Shown: piece by piece, positions 14,468-21,597 of the stretch | Layout of the letters: every line of letters starts with the position of its first letter | How positions within the stretch are numbered: position 1 is the stretch's first letter | DNA from: DATKUC01 sp964577375 | GTDB taxonomy: Bacteria; Spirochaetota; Spirochaetia; DSM-27196; DATKUC01 | Direction: 5' to 3' | Assembly: GCA_964577375.1 (NCBI GenBank) | Contig: CAZNYW010000063.1 | Span: 1 to 25,003 of the forward strand | DNA length: 25,003 nt | Position numbers and translations under genes: made by a program | Notes under the pieces: model-generated | Told to the model about the DNA's origin: nothing | Seen by the model: the letters and a program-made list of their open reading frames with translations, nothing else | Database searches by the model: none

Positions 14468-14836
14468 TCAGTCGTCGGGACGAGCGCTGTCTATTCCATG
14501 GAGAGCGTGAGCCCGGCTGAAGCGGAGGAGGTCCGCCACGTGCTGATCGTCGAGCGAGTAGTGGATGGCAGCCCCCTCCCGCCGAGTGCGCACGAGATGG
14601 AGCATCCGCAGCACCCGAAGGTGATGCGACGTGGCAGGCTGGCTTGTACCGAGGAGCTGCGCAAGATCGTGCACGCACAGCTCGGCCTGCGATAACAGAT
14701 GGATGATCCTGACCCGCGTCGGATCGCCCAACGCCTTAAACATTGCCGCAATCTGATCGACGGCAGCCGCGGAAGGGATGCCGGAAACGAGTTGTCCTGC
14801 CGCTTCGTCCGAGATCGTGTGATACATAACGTTCAT
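14468..14836 (-). CDS. SmtB/CzrA-type zinc-responsive repressor
   Basis: A 122-aa ArsR/SmtB-family regulator whose C-terminal helix carries the zinc-site pattern D97-x-H99, H110 and H113 (DDQHVADLLRFSRAHALH). This is the alpha-5 site of SmtB and CzrA. The recognition helix is GTSQPATSHHLRVLR. C54 and H56 in ELCVHDL could form an additional alpha-3 site. The gene is divergent from a CDF-type zinc exporter, and an A/T-rich inverted repeat lies between them, the expected design of a Zn(II)/Co(II) efflux switch. Start at 14836 is chosen; 14827 (MYHTI) is an alternative because neither has a strong Shine-Dalgarno. The sensing site differs clearly from the three CVC-type ArsR proteins in this window. 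Confidence 0.9.
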   Translation of the reverse strand: MNVMYHTISDEAAGQLVSGIPSAAAVDQIAAMFKALGDPTRVRIIHLLSQAELCVHDLAQLLGTSQPATSHHLRVLRMLHLVRTRREGAAIHYSLDDQHVADLLRFSRAHALHGIDSARPDD

Positions 14837-14845
14837 ACTTTACCC

Positions 14846-14863
14846 GGTGCAGGGGCTTGCACC
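14846..14863. repeat. Six-base inverted repeat upstream of SmtB-type gene
   Basis: GGTGCA and TGCACC are perfect arms around a six-base loop, about ten bases upstream of the repressor start. It could be a leader hairpin that affects repressor translation. Confidence 0.3.
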
Positions 14864-14880
14864 AAGTACCTGTTTGTAAT

Positions 14881-14910
14881 AATATAAACATACAAGCATA
14901 TATTTATATT
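14881..14910. promoter_or_regulatory. A/T-rich inverted repeat between repressor and CDF exporter
   Basis: AATATAAA (14881-14888) and TTTATATT (14903-14910) form perfect arms separated by 14 bases, in a GC-poor stretch otherwise unusual for this window. It lies 18 bases before the CDF start and is the best candidate operator for the SmtB-type repressor. It does not resemble the two ArsR operator classes. Confidence 0.5.
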
Positions 14911-14928
14911 TGATGTTGGGAGTCTGAA

Positions 14929-15834
14929 ATGGGACACACACACGAGCACAACGACGAAGGCGCGGAGGGACCGCGGCTGTTCGTCACCATGACGTTGAAC
15001 TTCGTCATTACGGTAGCGGAGATCGTCGGAGGACTCGTCTCGGGAAGTCTGGCGCTCCTGTCGGATGCGCTTCACAACTTCAGCGACGGCCTCTCGATGG
15101 TGATAAGCTTTATCGCCATCCGCCTCAAGCTTCGACCGAATACCTATCGCCACACCTTCGGGCTGAAACGCGCTGAGGTGTTCGCAGCTGTCATCAACTC
15201 CTCTGCGCTCCTTGCGATAACAATCTTTCTGTTTATAGAGGCGGCAAACCGTTTCGTGCATCCTGAACCAATCAGGGGCGCGGTCATGCTGATTGTGGCT
15301 TCGGTCGGCCTTGCGGCGAACGTAGTCGGCTCAGTACTCCTTCACCGCGGAGCAAAGAACAGCATGAACATCAAGGCTGCCTACTTGCACCTGTTCACGG
15401 ACGCGATCTCATCGGTCGGGGTGATTATCGGGGGCGTTGCGATCTCCCTCTGGCATATCTACTGGCTCGATCCGGTGCTTACGATCCTGATCGGCCTCTA
15501 CGTTATCAAAGAGGTGTTTGAGATTCTGAAGGTCACGGTACATACCTTGATGGAGGGGGTGCCGGGAAATCTTTCGGTGCAGGAGATAGGCGCAGCCATC
15601 GAAGCTACTCCCGGAGTTCTTGGCGTCCACCACGTGCACCTCTGGTCGGTAGGCGAGCGGGACACCCATTTCGAGGCGCACATCGTGACCGACGATAAGC
15701 CGTTGAGCAACGCCGACGATATTCGCACGAGGACGGCCCGGATGCTCGGTGAGAGATTCGATATCAACCACGCAACGCTTCAGATGGAATGTGGCTCGTG
15801 CCCGGACAGTGGGCTTATCAAAGAACGGCGATAG
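14929..15834 (+). CDS. Cation diffusion facilitator zinc exporter (CzcD/ZitB-like)
   Basis: A 301-aa CDF-family transporter with six predicted membrane helices and a cytoplasmic C-terminal domain. The His-rich start (MGHTHEHND) and the two HxxxD metal motifs, HNFSD in helix 2 and HLFTD in helix 5, are typical of Zn(II)-type members. The C-terminal domain shows PGVLGVHHVHLWSVGERDTHFEAHI, the usual metal-binding fold. GGGAG lies six bases before ATG 14929. It should export Zn(II) and perhaps Co(II) or Cd(II) against protons. Divergent transcription from the SmtB-type gene supports zinc-dependent control. Confidence 0.93.
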   Translation: MGHTHEHNDEGAEGPRLFVTMTLNFVITVAEIVGGLVSGSLALLSDALHNFSDGLSMVISFIAIRLKLRPNTYRHTFGLKRAEVFAAVINSSALLAITIFLFIEAANRFVHPEPIRGAVMLIVASVGLAANVVGSVLLHRGAKNSMNIKAAYLHLFTDAISSVGVIIGGVAISLWHIYWLDPVLTILIGLYVIKEVFEILKVTVHTLMEGVPGNLSVQEIGAAIEATPGVLGVHHVHLWSVGERDTHFEAHIVTDDKPLSNADDIRTRTARMLGERFDINHATLQMECGSCPDSGLIKERR

Positions 15835-16058
15835 TGCGCGAACATCAAGAGAATCGCTTGCATAGGTTCAGGGCCGCGCGAAGTTTTGCAGAGTGCACGC
15901 GTTCGCAACTGGGGCTGACGGATCTGACATGCGGACGGTTACTGGCGCAGAAGGAGCAGGCGCTCCGTGGAATTTTCGAAACACGGCCGAAAGCGATGTA
16001 TGATGGATGAAAGGTTTGACTGAGTGTCCCGGGAATTGCCGGTCTCTGGAAGGTGCAG

Positions 16059-16358
16059 TCAAAACCTGAGTATAGCTCGCGTTTCGGCATTTGCCCTCGA
16101 CATAGTCCACGGCGGATCAAACGTCCACTCGAACCTGACCCCTGTAACCGCGGGATCCTGTTCGAGCGTCTCCACAACCTGCTGCTTGATTGCAGGACCG
16201 AGCGGACAGGCGGGGGTAGTAAGCGACATCTTCACGTATACACTCCCGTTTTGATCGTGACGCGTCTCGTAGACCAAGCCCAGGTCGACGATTGAGACGC
16301 CGATTTCCGGGTCCACAATATGGGAGATCTTCTGGAGAATATCCTCTGATGAGTACAT
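16059..16358 (-). CDS. sufT: SufT/MIP18-family (DUF59) Fe-S assembly factor
   Basis: A 99-aa DUF59 protein. It shows ISHIVDPEIGVSIVDLGLVYE (residues 10-30), a MSLTTPACPLGP motif with the family's conserved cysteine, and the terminal WTFDPPWT. SufT-type proteins help deliver or mature Fe-S clusters. AAGGAG lies seven bases before ATG 16358. It is the last gene of the leftward operon, 20 bases after smsB, which supports the Fe-S role. The tail after DPPWT is short and somewhat atypical. Confidence 0.88.
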   Translation of the reverse strand: MYSSEDILQKISHIVDPEIGVSIVDLGLVYETRHDQNGSVYVKMSLTTPACPLGPAIKQQVVETLEQDPAVTGVRFEWTFDPPWTMSRANAETRAILRF

Positions 16359-16378
16359 CGTATTGCTCCTTCGTGCGA

Positions 16379-17341
16379 CTACTTCAGCAGCCCACGCACG
16401 ATGATGTCTGTGGCAGTTTGCTCGGTAAGTCCGCGTGCCATGAGCGTCTGAACCTGGCCGCGGTCGACGCTGCCGATTGCGGCCTCGTGCGTGAGCTTCG
16501 CGCTATCGTTGAGTACGCGAAGAAGCGGCACCGCAGAGGCGCGTGCATCTTTTCCCTTCACGATTTCCACGCAGTCGACGTGGCCGCGCGAGCAGTTTCC
16601 AACACCTTCAATCTCACCTTGAACCTCGGCCCAGGCGCGATCGGATGCCACAATGCGGCTGCGCGCAAGTCCGCGAGCCTCCTCTCCGAGAAGGCGAATC
16701 GACTCCCTCACGGTGATCCGGTCTTCCCGCTTTCCATAGATCTTCGCGTACAGCTCAACCACCGCAGCATCTGCGACCGCACAGTCGTAGTCGAGCTTCA
16801 CTCGTCCTGCAGCGCCCTTTATCAGGGAAAAAGTGGAAATGTAGGTTCCTCCCGCGGCTACCTCGACATGCATGGTCGGTAGTACGTTTACTCCACCGTC
16901 GGTGCCGTGATAGTGGGTCTCGCTGTACTCCATGCGCGCACCGGGTCCGACGTGCACCGTCCCCTCCATGATGTGATCGACCTTGACCGCATTCGGGAAG
17001 GTGCAGTGGGCAAGGAAGGTCGCCTGAGCGCCGGGCTCGAGGACAAAATCCGCCACGATGCGCTGCAGACCCTCCTTCGGGATCATGCCGAAGCAGAGGT
17101 GGACCGGATCAGTGAGCTTCGCTCCTGCGCTTACTTTCACCCGCACGCGCACGCCGTCCTCGATGGCTTCGCTCTCCATGGTAAGGCCTTCGCGGCCGCT
17201 TGAAGCGAGTACATTGTGTCCGCTCACCAGGAGCAGGCCGCCGTCGGTGTTGTGCAGGTCTGAAGGATCGCCGCCCGCCGCCTGGTACGCCGTAGCGATG
17301 TCCGCGAGCTCTGCCGCATAGTCGATTTCTGTGGTCATCAT
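16379..17341 (-). CDS. Minimal SufB/SufD-type scaffold (SmsB-like)
   Basis: A 320-aa SufB/SufD-family protein, much shorter than E. coli SufB (about 495 aa), matching the compact SmsB/SufB form of archaea and anaerobes. The beta-helix core is visible in VLEPGAQATFLAHCTFPNAV and GARMEYSETHYHG. The C-terminus LTHEAAIGSVDRGQVQTLMARGLTEQ carries the conserved HEA motif and RGL signature. It would form the scaffold complex with the SufC-type ATPase four bases upstream. Two ATGs (17341 and 17338) share AAGAG upstream; the first is used. There is no cysteine desulfurase or SufU in view, so the sulfur source is unknown. Control with arsenic genes would allow repair of damaged clusters. Confidence 0.9.
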   Translation of the reverse strand: MMTTEIDYAAELADIATAYQAAGGDPSDLHNTDGGLLLVSGHNVLASSGREGLTMESEAIEDGVRVRVKVSAGAKLTDPVHLCFGMIPKEGLQRIVADFVLEPGAQATFLAHCTFPNAVKVDHIMEGTVHVGPGARMEYSETHYHGTDGGVNVLPTMHVEVAAGGTYISTFSLIKGAAGRVKLDYDCAVADAAVVELYAKIYGKREDRITVRESIRLLGEEARGLARSRIVASDRAWAEVQGEIEGVGNCSRGHVDCVEIVKGKDARASAVPLLRVLNDSAKLTHEAAIGSVDRGQVQTLMARGLTEQTATDIIVRGLLK

Positions 17342-17345
17342 CTCT

Positions 17346-18101
17346 TCACTTTGCCACGTTCCCCAGCAACGACGCCTCCATATCAGGGTCGGTGAGGTTC
17401 ACGTGGTCGCAGCCTGAGCAGTGGTTCTGAAAGAATCGCGTGATTCTCGCTGGGTCGCCGGTTTCGAGTATCTTCCCTGCGCACATGGCCGACGCACGGT
17501 CGACCATATGGGAAACCGCCTCGTGATGCGTGATCAGCAGGACCGACGAGCCGTGCCGCGAGAGCGTGCGGATCACCTGTTTGATTGCTTCGATCGAAAG
17601 CGAGTCGATCCCCGAATCCGGTTCATCGAGCACGGCAAGCCGCGGCTGCATAGCCAGGACGCTTGCAAGCTCGATCCGCTTTCGCTCGCCGCCGCTCAAC
17701 GTTCGATCGACCGGCCGGGACAGGTAGCGAGCGGCGTCGAGGCCGACGAGCGTGAGACATTCGAAGGCAGATGGGTGGCTTTCGCGGCAGCTTCCCGCGA
17801 GCTCAAGGTAGTCTCGGACGATAATGCCCTCGAACCGGGTCGGCTCCTGCCAAGCAAGCGTAATGCCTGCGAGCGCGCGCTCGGTGATCGAGCTGTGAGT
17901 GATGTCTTTTTTGTCAAATAGCACGGTCCCTGAGTCCGGCAGGTATTCGGGAAGCCCCATGACAAGATAGGCAAGGCTGCTCTTGCCCGTGCCGTTCTGC
18001 CCGAGGATCCCGTGGACCTCTCCGCTGTGGACGACGAGATTTACGTCGTCGAGAATGATCCGCCCCTTTCGTTCGAGGCGCACGTGCTTGAGCTCAAGCA
18101 T
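17346..18101 (-). CDS. SufC-type ABC ATPase (SmsC-like)
   Basis: A 251-aa ABC ATPase of the SufC type. Walker A is GQNGTGKSS (near residue 37), the signature LSGGERKRIELA, and Walker B LAVLDEPDSGIDSLS; the SGID pattern is typical of SufC. SufC drives conformational change in the SufB complex during Fe-S assembly. The C-terminus has an unusual CSGCDH motif (CxxC) followed by an acidic tail, not usual in SufC. ATG 18101 is used rather than the TTG at 18116; it overlaps the BASS stop by eight bases, so translation is coupled to the transporter gene. SmsB follows four bases later. Confidence 0.92.
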   Translation of the reverse strand: MLELKHVRLERKGRIILDDVNLVVHSGEVHGILGQNGTGKSSLAYLVMGLPEYLPDSGTVLFDKKDITHSSITERALAGITLAWQEPTRFEGIIVRDYLELAGSCRESHPSAFECLTLVGLDAARYLSRPVDRTLSGGERKRIELASVLAMQPRLAVLDEPDSGIDSLSIEAIKQVIRTLSRHGSSVLLITHHEAVSHMVDRASAMCAGKILETGDPARITRFFQNHCSGCDHVNLTDPDMEASLLGNVAK

Positions 18102-19110
18102 GGCGCGCCTCACCAACCGGTTTTGGCACGCCGAAGAAACGCTTCACGCGCGGGGCAAGCTGCACATAGATGATGGAGAAGATAATCTGGAACAGCGGAA
18201 GCGTTGCCGCGGGAATCGCCGTGAGAGGATTGAAGGCCATCAGCGCGATGGCAATGGCCGTGCCGTTGTTCTTGCCGGTGCTCAAGAAGGCGATCCCCAT
18301 GTGTTCCTCGTAGCTCAAGCCCGCCCGGCGATTTATCCAGGTCATGAGCGGAAACATGACGATGAGGTAAAGCAGCGTCACCACAGCGAGAGGGATGAGC
18401 ACGCGCCATTTCTCAGCGAGTAGCTCCGCCTTAGTGAAGAATATCACTGCGACAACAAGGAGCATTCCCACCATCGTGACCGTCGAAAGGAGCGGTTTCG
18501 CTGCCTCGTATCCGGTTTTGCCTGCCCCGCGAAGGATGAGCCTGCGGGTCAGGTCGCCAAGCACCATCGGCAGAAGGAGCACGAGCACGACAGTCCAGAT
18601 CAGAGATCCAAGCGGAACGTGGACATTGTAGGCCCCCCCGAGCAGGTGCATGATAAACGGGAGGATGAACGGCACCACAATGAAGTTCAGCCCGAGCGCT
18701 ATCGCACCGACCTCGAGATTCCCCTTCGTGAGCCCCGTGTATCCAAGGCTCATCGAGGAACCGGGAATCAGCATGACAAGCCAGAATCCCAGGGCTATCT
18801 CCGGGTTATTCCGAAAGAACAGGGCCGCAAGCGCAAGAGAAATAGCCGGCGTCACAATGAAATTGTAGCCCAGGCTCAAGAGGACCGCCTTCGGGTCCTT
18901 CGCGACGCCGACCATCTTTCCGATATTCAGGTTGACCATCATCGGATAGATCATGAAAAAGACGAGCACCGTAGTGATAGTCTTGAAAAGCCCGGTCTGC
19001 TGCGCGGCGATCGTCGGAAACGAAAGCCCGAGGACCCAGCCGAGCACGATTGAGCCGAGCGAGTACCAGAGCAGGTTGTTTTTGAGGTTTGATGCAACCT
19101 TTGCGAACAT
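18094..19110 (-). CDS. BASS-family transporter (arsenic-resistance-type)
   Basis: A 338-aa membrane protein of the bile acid:sodium symporter superfamily, to which ACR3 also belongs, with about ten helices. The motif LVMLIPGSSMSLGYTGLTKGNLEVGAIALGLNFIVV and the later FLSTGKNNGTAIAIALMAF are typical of BASS transporters. The ACR3 signature GLARCIAMVLVWNDLA of the gene at 5886-6977 is absent, so this is a different subfamily and the substrate is open. ATG 19110 has TGGAGG eleven bases upstream; a longer N-terminus would be polar and unlikely. The gene is embedded between lpd and smsC and overlaps smsC. A sulfur compound, thiol conjugate or arsenical are candidate substrates. Confidence 0.87.
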   Translation of the reverse strand: MFAKVASNLKNNLLWYSLGSIVLGWVLGLSFPTIAAQQTGLFKTITTVLVFFMIYPMMVNLNIGKMVGVAKDPKAVLLSLGYNFIVTPAISLALAALFFRNNPEIALGFWLVMLIPGSSMSLGYTGLTKGNLEVGAIALGLNFIVVPFILPFIMHLLGGAYNVHVPLGSLIWTVVLVLLLPMVLGDLTRRLILRGAGKTGYEAAKPLLSTVTMVGMLLVVAVIFFTKAELLAEKWRVLIPLAVVTLLYLIVMFPLMTWINRRAGLSYEEHMGIAFLSTGKNNGTAIAIALMAFNPLTAIPAATLPLFQIIFSIIYVQLAPRVKRFFGVPKPVGEARHA

Positions 19111-19166
19111 GATAGCCCACCTCCAGAGGGGCTGCGACGGGATAACTTCTGCTTGAGCCGGACGTT

Positions 19167-19206
19167 CGTCCCGTCGCGATTGGGACGGAGTCTTTCGCAC
19201 TCCGTC
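19167..19206 (-). other. Two mutually exclusive hairpins between lpd and BASS gene
   Basis: GACGGAGT (19184-19191) and ACTCCGTC (19199-19206) form a perfect eight-base stem with a seven-base loop. CGTCCC (19167-19172) and GGGACG (19182-19187) form a competing six-base stem sharing four bases with it. No T-run follows. The gap of 107 bases may contain an RNA processing or attenuation element. Confidence 0.35.
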
Positions 19207-19217
19207 GGCCGGACGTG

Positions 19218-20708
19218 TCAGCGCTGGGCCGTCTGCGCAGCCATCGCCGCGCGGGCGGCCAGCCCGAACGACTCGGTCAGTGTCGGGTGCGGATGAATGG
19301 CCGCGACCAGATCGGAAAGCCGCGCGCCGCTTCGGACGGCAAGAGCCGCCTCGCCCATGAGATCGGCCGCACCTTCGACCATTGCGTGTACGCCGACGAC
19401 CGTCTGGTCGTTGGTGCGATAGACGATGCGAAGCATGCCTTCGGCTTCCGCGGCAATCTGCGCTCGCGCGTCGACGGCGTAGTTGTATTCGGCGACCGCA
19501 ACATCGAGCCCGGCCGCGCGCGCCGCTTCTTCCGTGAGTCCGACCATGCCGACCTCGGGATACGAGAAAATCACTGCTGAATTGTGCTCAGATTTCGGAA
19601 ATTGCATCCCTTTCCCCAAAAGATGCGCGGCGAGCGCCTGAGCCTGTGCTGTCGCCCAATGGGCAAACATCGGCTGCCCCACAACGTCGCCGAGCGCAAA
19701 GATATGCGGTTCATCGGTCGTGAGGTTCTCGTCAACTTTGATGCCGTGCGCATCGAAGCGAACCTGCGTGTTCTCGAGGCCGAGATTGTCTACATTCGGC
19801 CTTCTTCCCACCACGCTGAGAACGACGCGTGCATCGGCAGATCGCTCTTTCCCGTCCTTGCGATAGTGGACACGGTGGCCGTCCGGGGTCGTCTCGATCC
19901 GGTCTATTGCGACGCCTGTCTCTACCGGGATGCCGCCTTTGACAAGCAGCTCCTTCAGGCGGTGAGACAACCGACGGTCGACCGGCTGCAGGATATCCGG
20001 AAGCGCCTCAAGAATAGTGATCCGCGTGCCAAGCATGTGAAAGATCTGTGCCATCTCGACGCCGATCGGTCCTGCGCCGATTACTACCATGGATGCAGGC
20101 ACGTAGCCGATGCCGATCAGCCCTTCCGAGGAGAGCACGCCGGGTGATTCGGCTCCTTCGACCTTCAACCGGTTCGCCACCGATCCGGTGGCAATCGCCG
20201 CGTCATCGAAGCTCACCTGAATGGTATCAGCGGCCCCAAAGCCGTCGGCTGGAAGGCCGTCGGCCCGCGAGTCGCGAGCCGCAGGGGTACCGTCACCGTC
20301 ATGGGTTTCCATAGCTCCCTCTATGCGGACTTCGTGCGGACCGGTAAACCGTGCCCGGCCGAATACCACTCTCAGCGACGCCAGTTGTCGTGCCGAGCTC
20401 AGGGCGCCTGTTGCCCGTCCGTTCAGTACGGCATGCCTTCGCGTTTGAATGGCCGCCCAGTCGACTGCCGGAACGCCACCGGTTCCGGTAATACCGAACT
20501 CGACGGCCCGTGTTACCAAGCTCCGCACCCGGGCCGACTCCCGGAAGATCTTCGACGGAATGCACCCGTGAAACAGACATGTACCGCCTAGGCCGGGACC
20601 ATCCTCGACCAGAAGGACCTGTTTCCCTGCCTTTGCAAGGGCCATGGCAAGCGGCGTTCCCGCCGGACCGCCGCCGACAACCAGTACATCAACATGTAGT
20701 GTGCTCAT
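19218..20708 (-). CDS. Dihydrolipoamide dehydrogenase-like flavoprotein disulfide reductase
   Basis: A 496-aa class I pyridine nucleotide-disulfide oxidoreductase. The FAD motif is VVGGGPAG (residues 10-17), and the redox disulfide GGTCLFHGCIPSK uses C44 and C49, as in lipoamide dehydrogenase. The NAD(P) motif VVIGAGPIGVEMAQ is clear, and the C-terminal dimer contributes HPHPTLTE, the catalytic His-Glu pair. An insertion of about 30 residues (from METHDGDG to GAADT) lies before the ATGS motif and is low-complexity. GAAGAGGAG lies upstream of ATG 20708. No 2-oxoacid dehydrogenase components or lipoyl proteins are nearby, so the disulfide substrate is unknown; a lipoyl or small-thiol carrier used in metalloid stress is possible. 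Confidence 0.9.
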   Translation of the reverse strand: MSTLHVDVLVVGGGPAGTPLAMALAKAGKQVLLVEDGPGLGGTCLFHGCIPSKIFRESARVRSLVTRAVEFGITGTGGVPAVDWAAIQTRRHAVLNGRATGALSSARQLASLRVVFGRARFTGPHEVRIEGAMETHDGDGTPAARDSRADGLPADGFGAADTIQVSFDDAAIATGSVANRLKVEGAESPGVLSSEGLIGIGYVPASMVVIGAGPIGVEMAQIFHMLGTRITILEALPDILQPVDRRLSHRLKELLVKGGIPVETGVAIDRIETTPDGHRVHYRKDGKERSADARVVLSVVGRRPNVDNLGLENTQVRFDAHGIKVDENLTTDEPHIFALGDVVGQPMFAHWATAQAQALAAHLLGKGMQFPKSEHNSAVIFSYPEVGMVGLTEEAARAAGLDVAVAEYNYAVDARAQIAAEAEGMLRIVYRTNDQTVVGVHAMVEGAADLMGEAALAVRSGARLSDLVAAIHPHPTLTESFGLAARAAMAAQTAQR

Positions 20709-20733
20709 ATAAAACTCCTCTTCTCTGGATTGC

Positions 20734-21111
20734 TCACTCTTCCGGCACACGGCCCGGGTTTCCTTCGACAATGCGCCGGAACCGGTCGAGATTCTCTCTC
20801 ATGACGGTTTGCGCCCCGGCAAAGAGCTGGTTCATGCAACCGCACGAAAGACTGTAGTAGACGCTTGTGCCCTGTTTCGCGTCCGTTACGAGTCCCGCGT
20901 TCTTCAGCACCGAAAGGTGCTTCGAAATGGTGGATGTATCGGCCCCCACGAGCGTGGTCAGATCGCAGACGCAGTAAGGCTCTTCCGCAAGCTTGTTGAC
21001 AATGAAGAGCCGCGTCGGATGAGCCAGCGCCTTGAATACCGCCGCAAGCCCGTCGTATCTCGCTCGATCCTCCTCGGTCATCCGTGCCGCGTCAGTCGCT
21101 TCCCTCTTCAT
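20734..21111 (-). CDS. arsR: ArsR-family metalloregulator (paralogue 2)
   Basis: A 125-aa ArsR-family repressor closely related to the one at 66-410. The recognition helix GADTSTISKHLS (residues 56-67) is nearly the same, and the two CxC motifs are conserved: C47-V-C49 and C90-G-C92. ATG 21111 has GGAGG four bases upstream and overlaps osmC by 20 bases. It is the second gene of the leftward operon osmC, arsR, lpd, BASS, smsC, smsB, sufT, so it should regulate that operon from the operator at 21540-21557, and probably other sites of this class. Ligand As(III), Sb(III) or another soft thiol ligand is likely; a persulfide cannot be excluded from sequence. Confidence 0.92.
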   Translation of the reverse strand: MKREATDAARMTEEDRARYDGLAAVFKALAHPTRLFIVNKLAEEPYCVCDLTTLVGADTSTISKHLSVLKNAGLVTDAKQGTSVYYSLSCGCMNQLFAGAQTVMRENLDRFRRIVEGNPGRVPEE

Positions 21112-21517
21112 ATCGCCTCCATTCCCCCGAGACGGGGACTGCGCCCCGGAGCGTTGAGATCACCGTGCTGTTTCGCTCGGCAAGTGCGACGAGGCGATCG
21201 ACTTTTTGGTCGTCGGCGTCCGTTTTGACGAACGCCGTGTATCGAATCGCAGTAACAGTGGGCGGTTTGTCCTGCCGCTCCGCGTCTATCTTCATTTGAA
21301 GTCCGTCGACGGAGACCCGGCTCAGCTCCGCCACCATTCCGAATGACGTGGAAAAACAGGCGCCGACGGCCGAAAGCAGCGTCTCGACCGCGTTGAAACC
21401 GGCGGCCGGATCACCGCGGTGCGCGCCAAGCTCGAGCGTGAAATCCCGCACAGCCGAACGAACGTGAAGGCCGTCGGCAGACCGCTCGATTCGCACCTCA
21501 TAAGTTTGTGTGCCCAT
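21092..21517 (-). CDS. OsmC-family protein (copy 2)
   Basis: A 141-aa OsmC/Ohr-superfamily protein. The family core is GDPAAGFNAVETLLSAVGACFSTSFG with C54 at the conserved position; there is no other cysteine, so a two-cysteine peroxidase mechanism is not available. This favours the YhfA/OsmC-like group of unknown function. ATG 21517 has AGAGG eight bases upstream. It opens the seven-gene leftward operon and overlaps arsR by 20 bases. A related OsmC protein at 11840-12262 begins another operon with the same operator class. Confidence 0.85.
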   Translation of the reverse strand: MGTQTYEVRIERSADGLHVRSAVRDFTLELGAHRGDPAAGFNAVETLLSAVGACFSTSFGMVAELSRVSVDGLQMKIDAERQDKPPTVTAIRYTAFVKTDADDQKVDRLVALAERNSTVISTLRGAVPVSGEWRRYEEGSD

Positions 21518-21539
21518 TGCATGACCTCTGTATCGATTT

Positions 21540-21557
21540 TTTCCCATATAGCCAAAT
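21540..21557 (-). promoter_or_regulatory. ArsR-type operator before the osmC-arsR-lpd-BASS-sms operon
   Basis: On the minus strand TTTGGC, TATATG, GGGAAA: one arm matches the operator well and the other is degenerate. TATATG would be the -10. The nearest -35-like sequence is TTGTTT (21571-21566) with a short 15-base spacer, so the promoter assignment is weaker than for the other sites. Confidence 0.5.
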
Positions 21558-21597
21558 AACGGCAGAAACAAACGATTGCTCGTCCGCTCATACCCGA

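Noticed and set aside
15835..16058. Possible small gene between CDF exporter and sufT
   Set aside because: The open frames here are short continuations from the CDF region or antisense to sufT, with no ribosome site and no recognised motif.
18094..19110. Calling the second BASS-type transporter ACR3
   Set aside because: The diagnostic GLARCIAMVLVWNDLA segment is missing, and the substrate-region motifs fit general BASS transporters.
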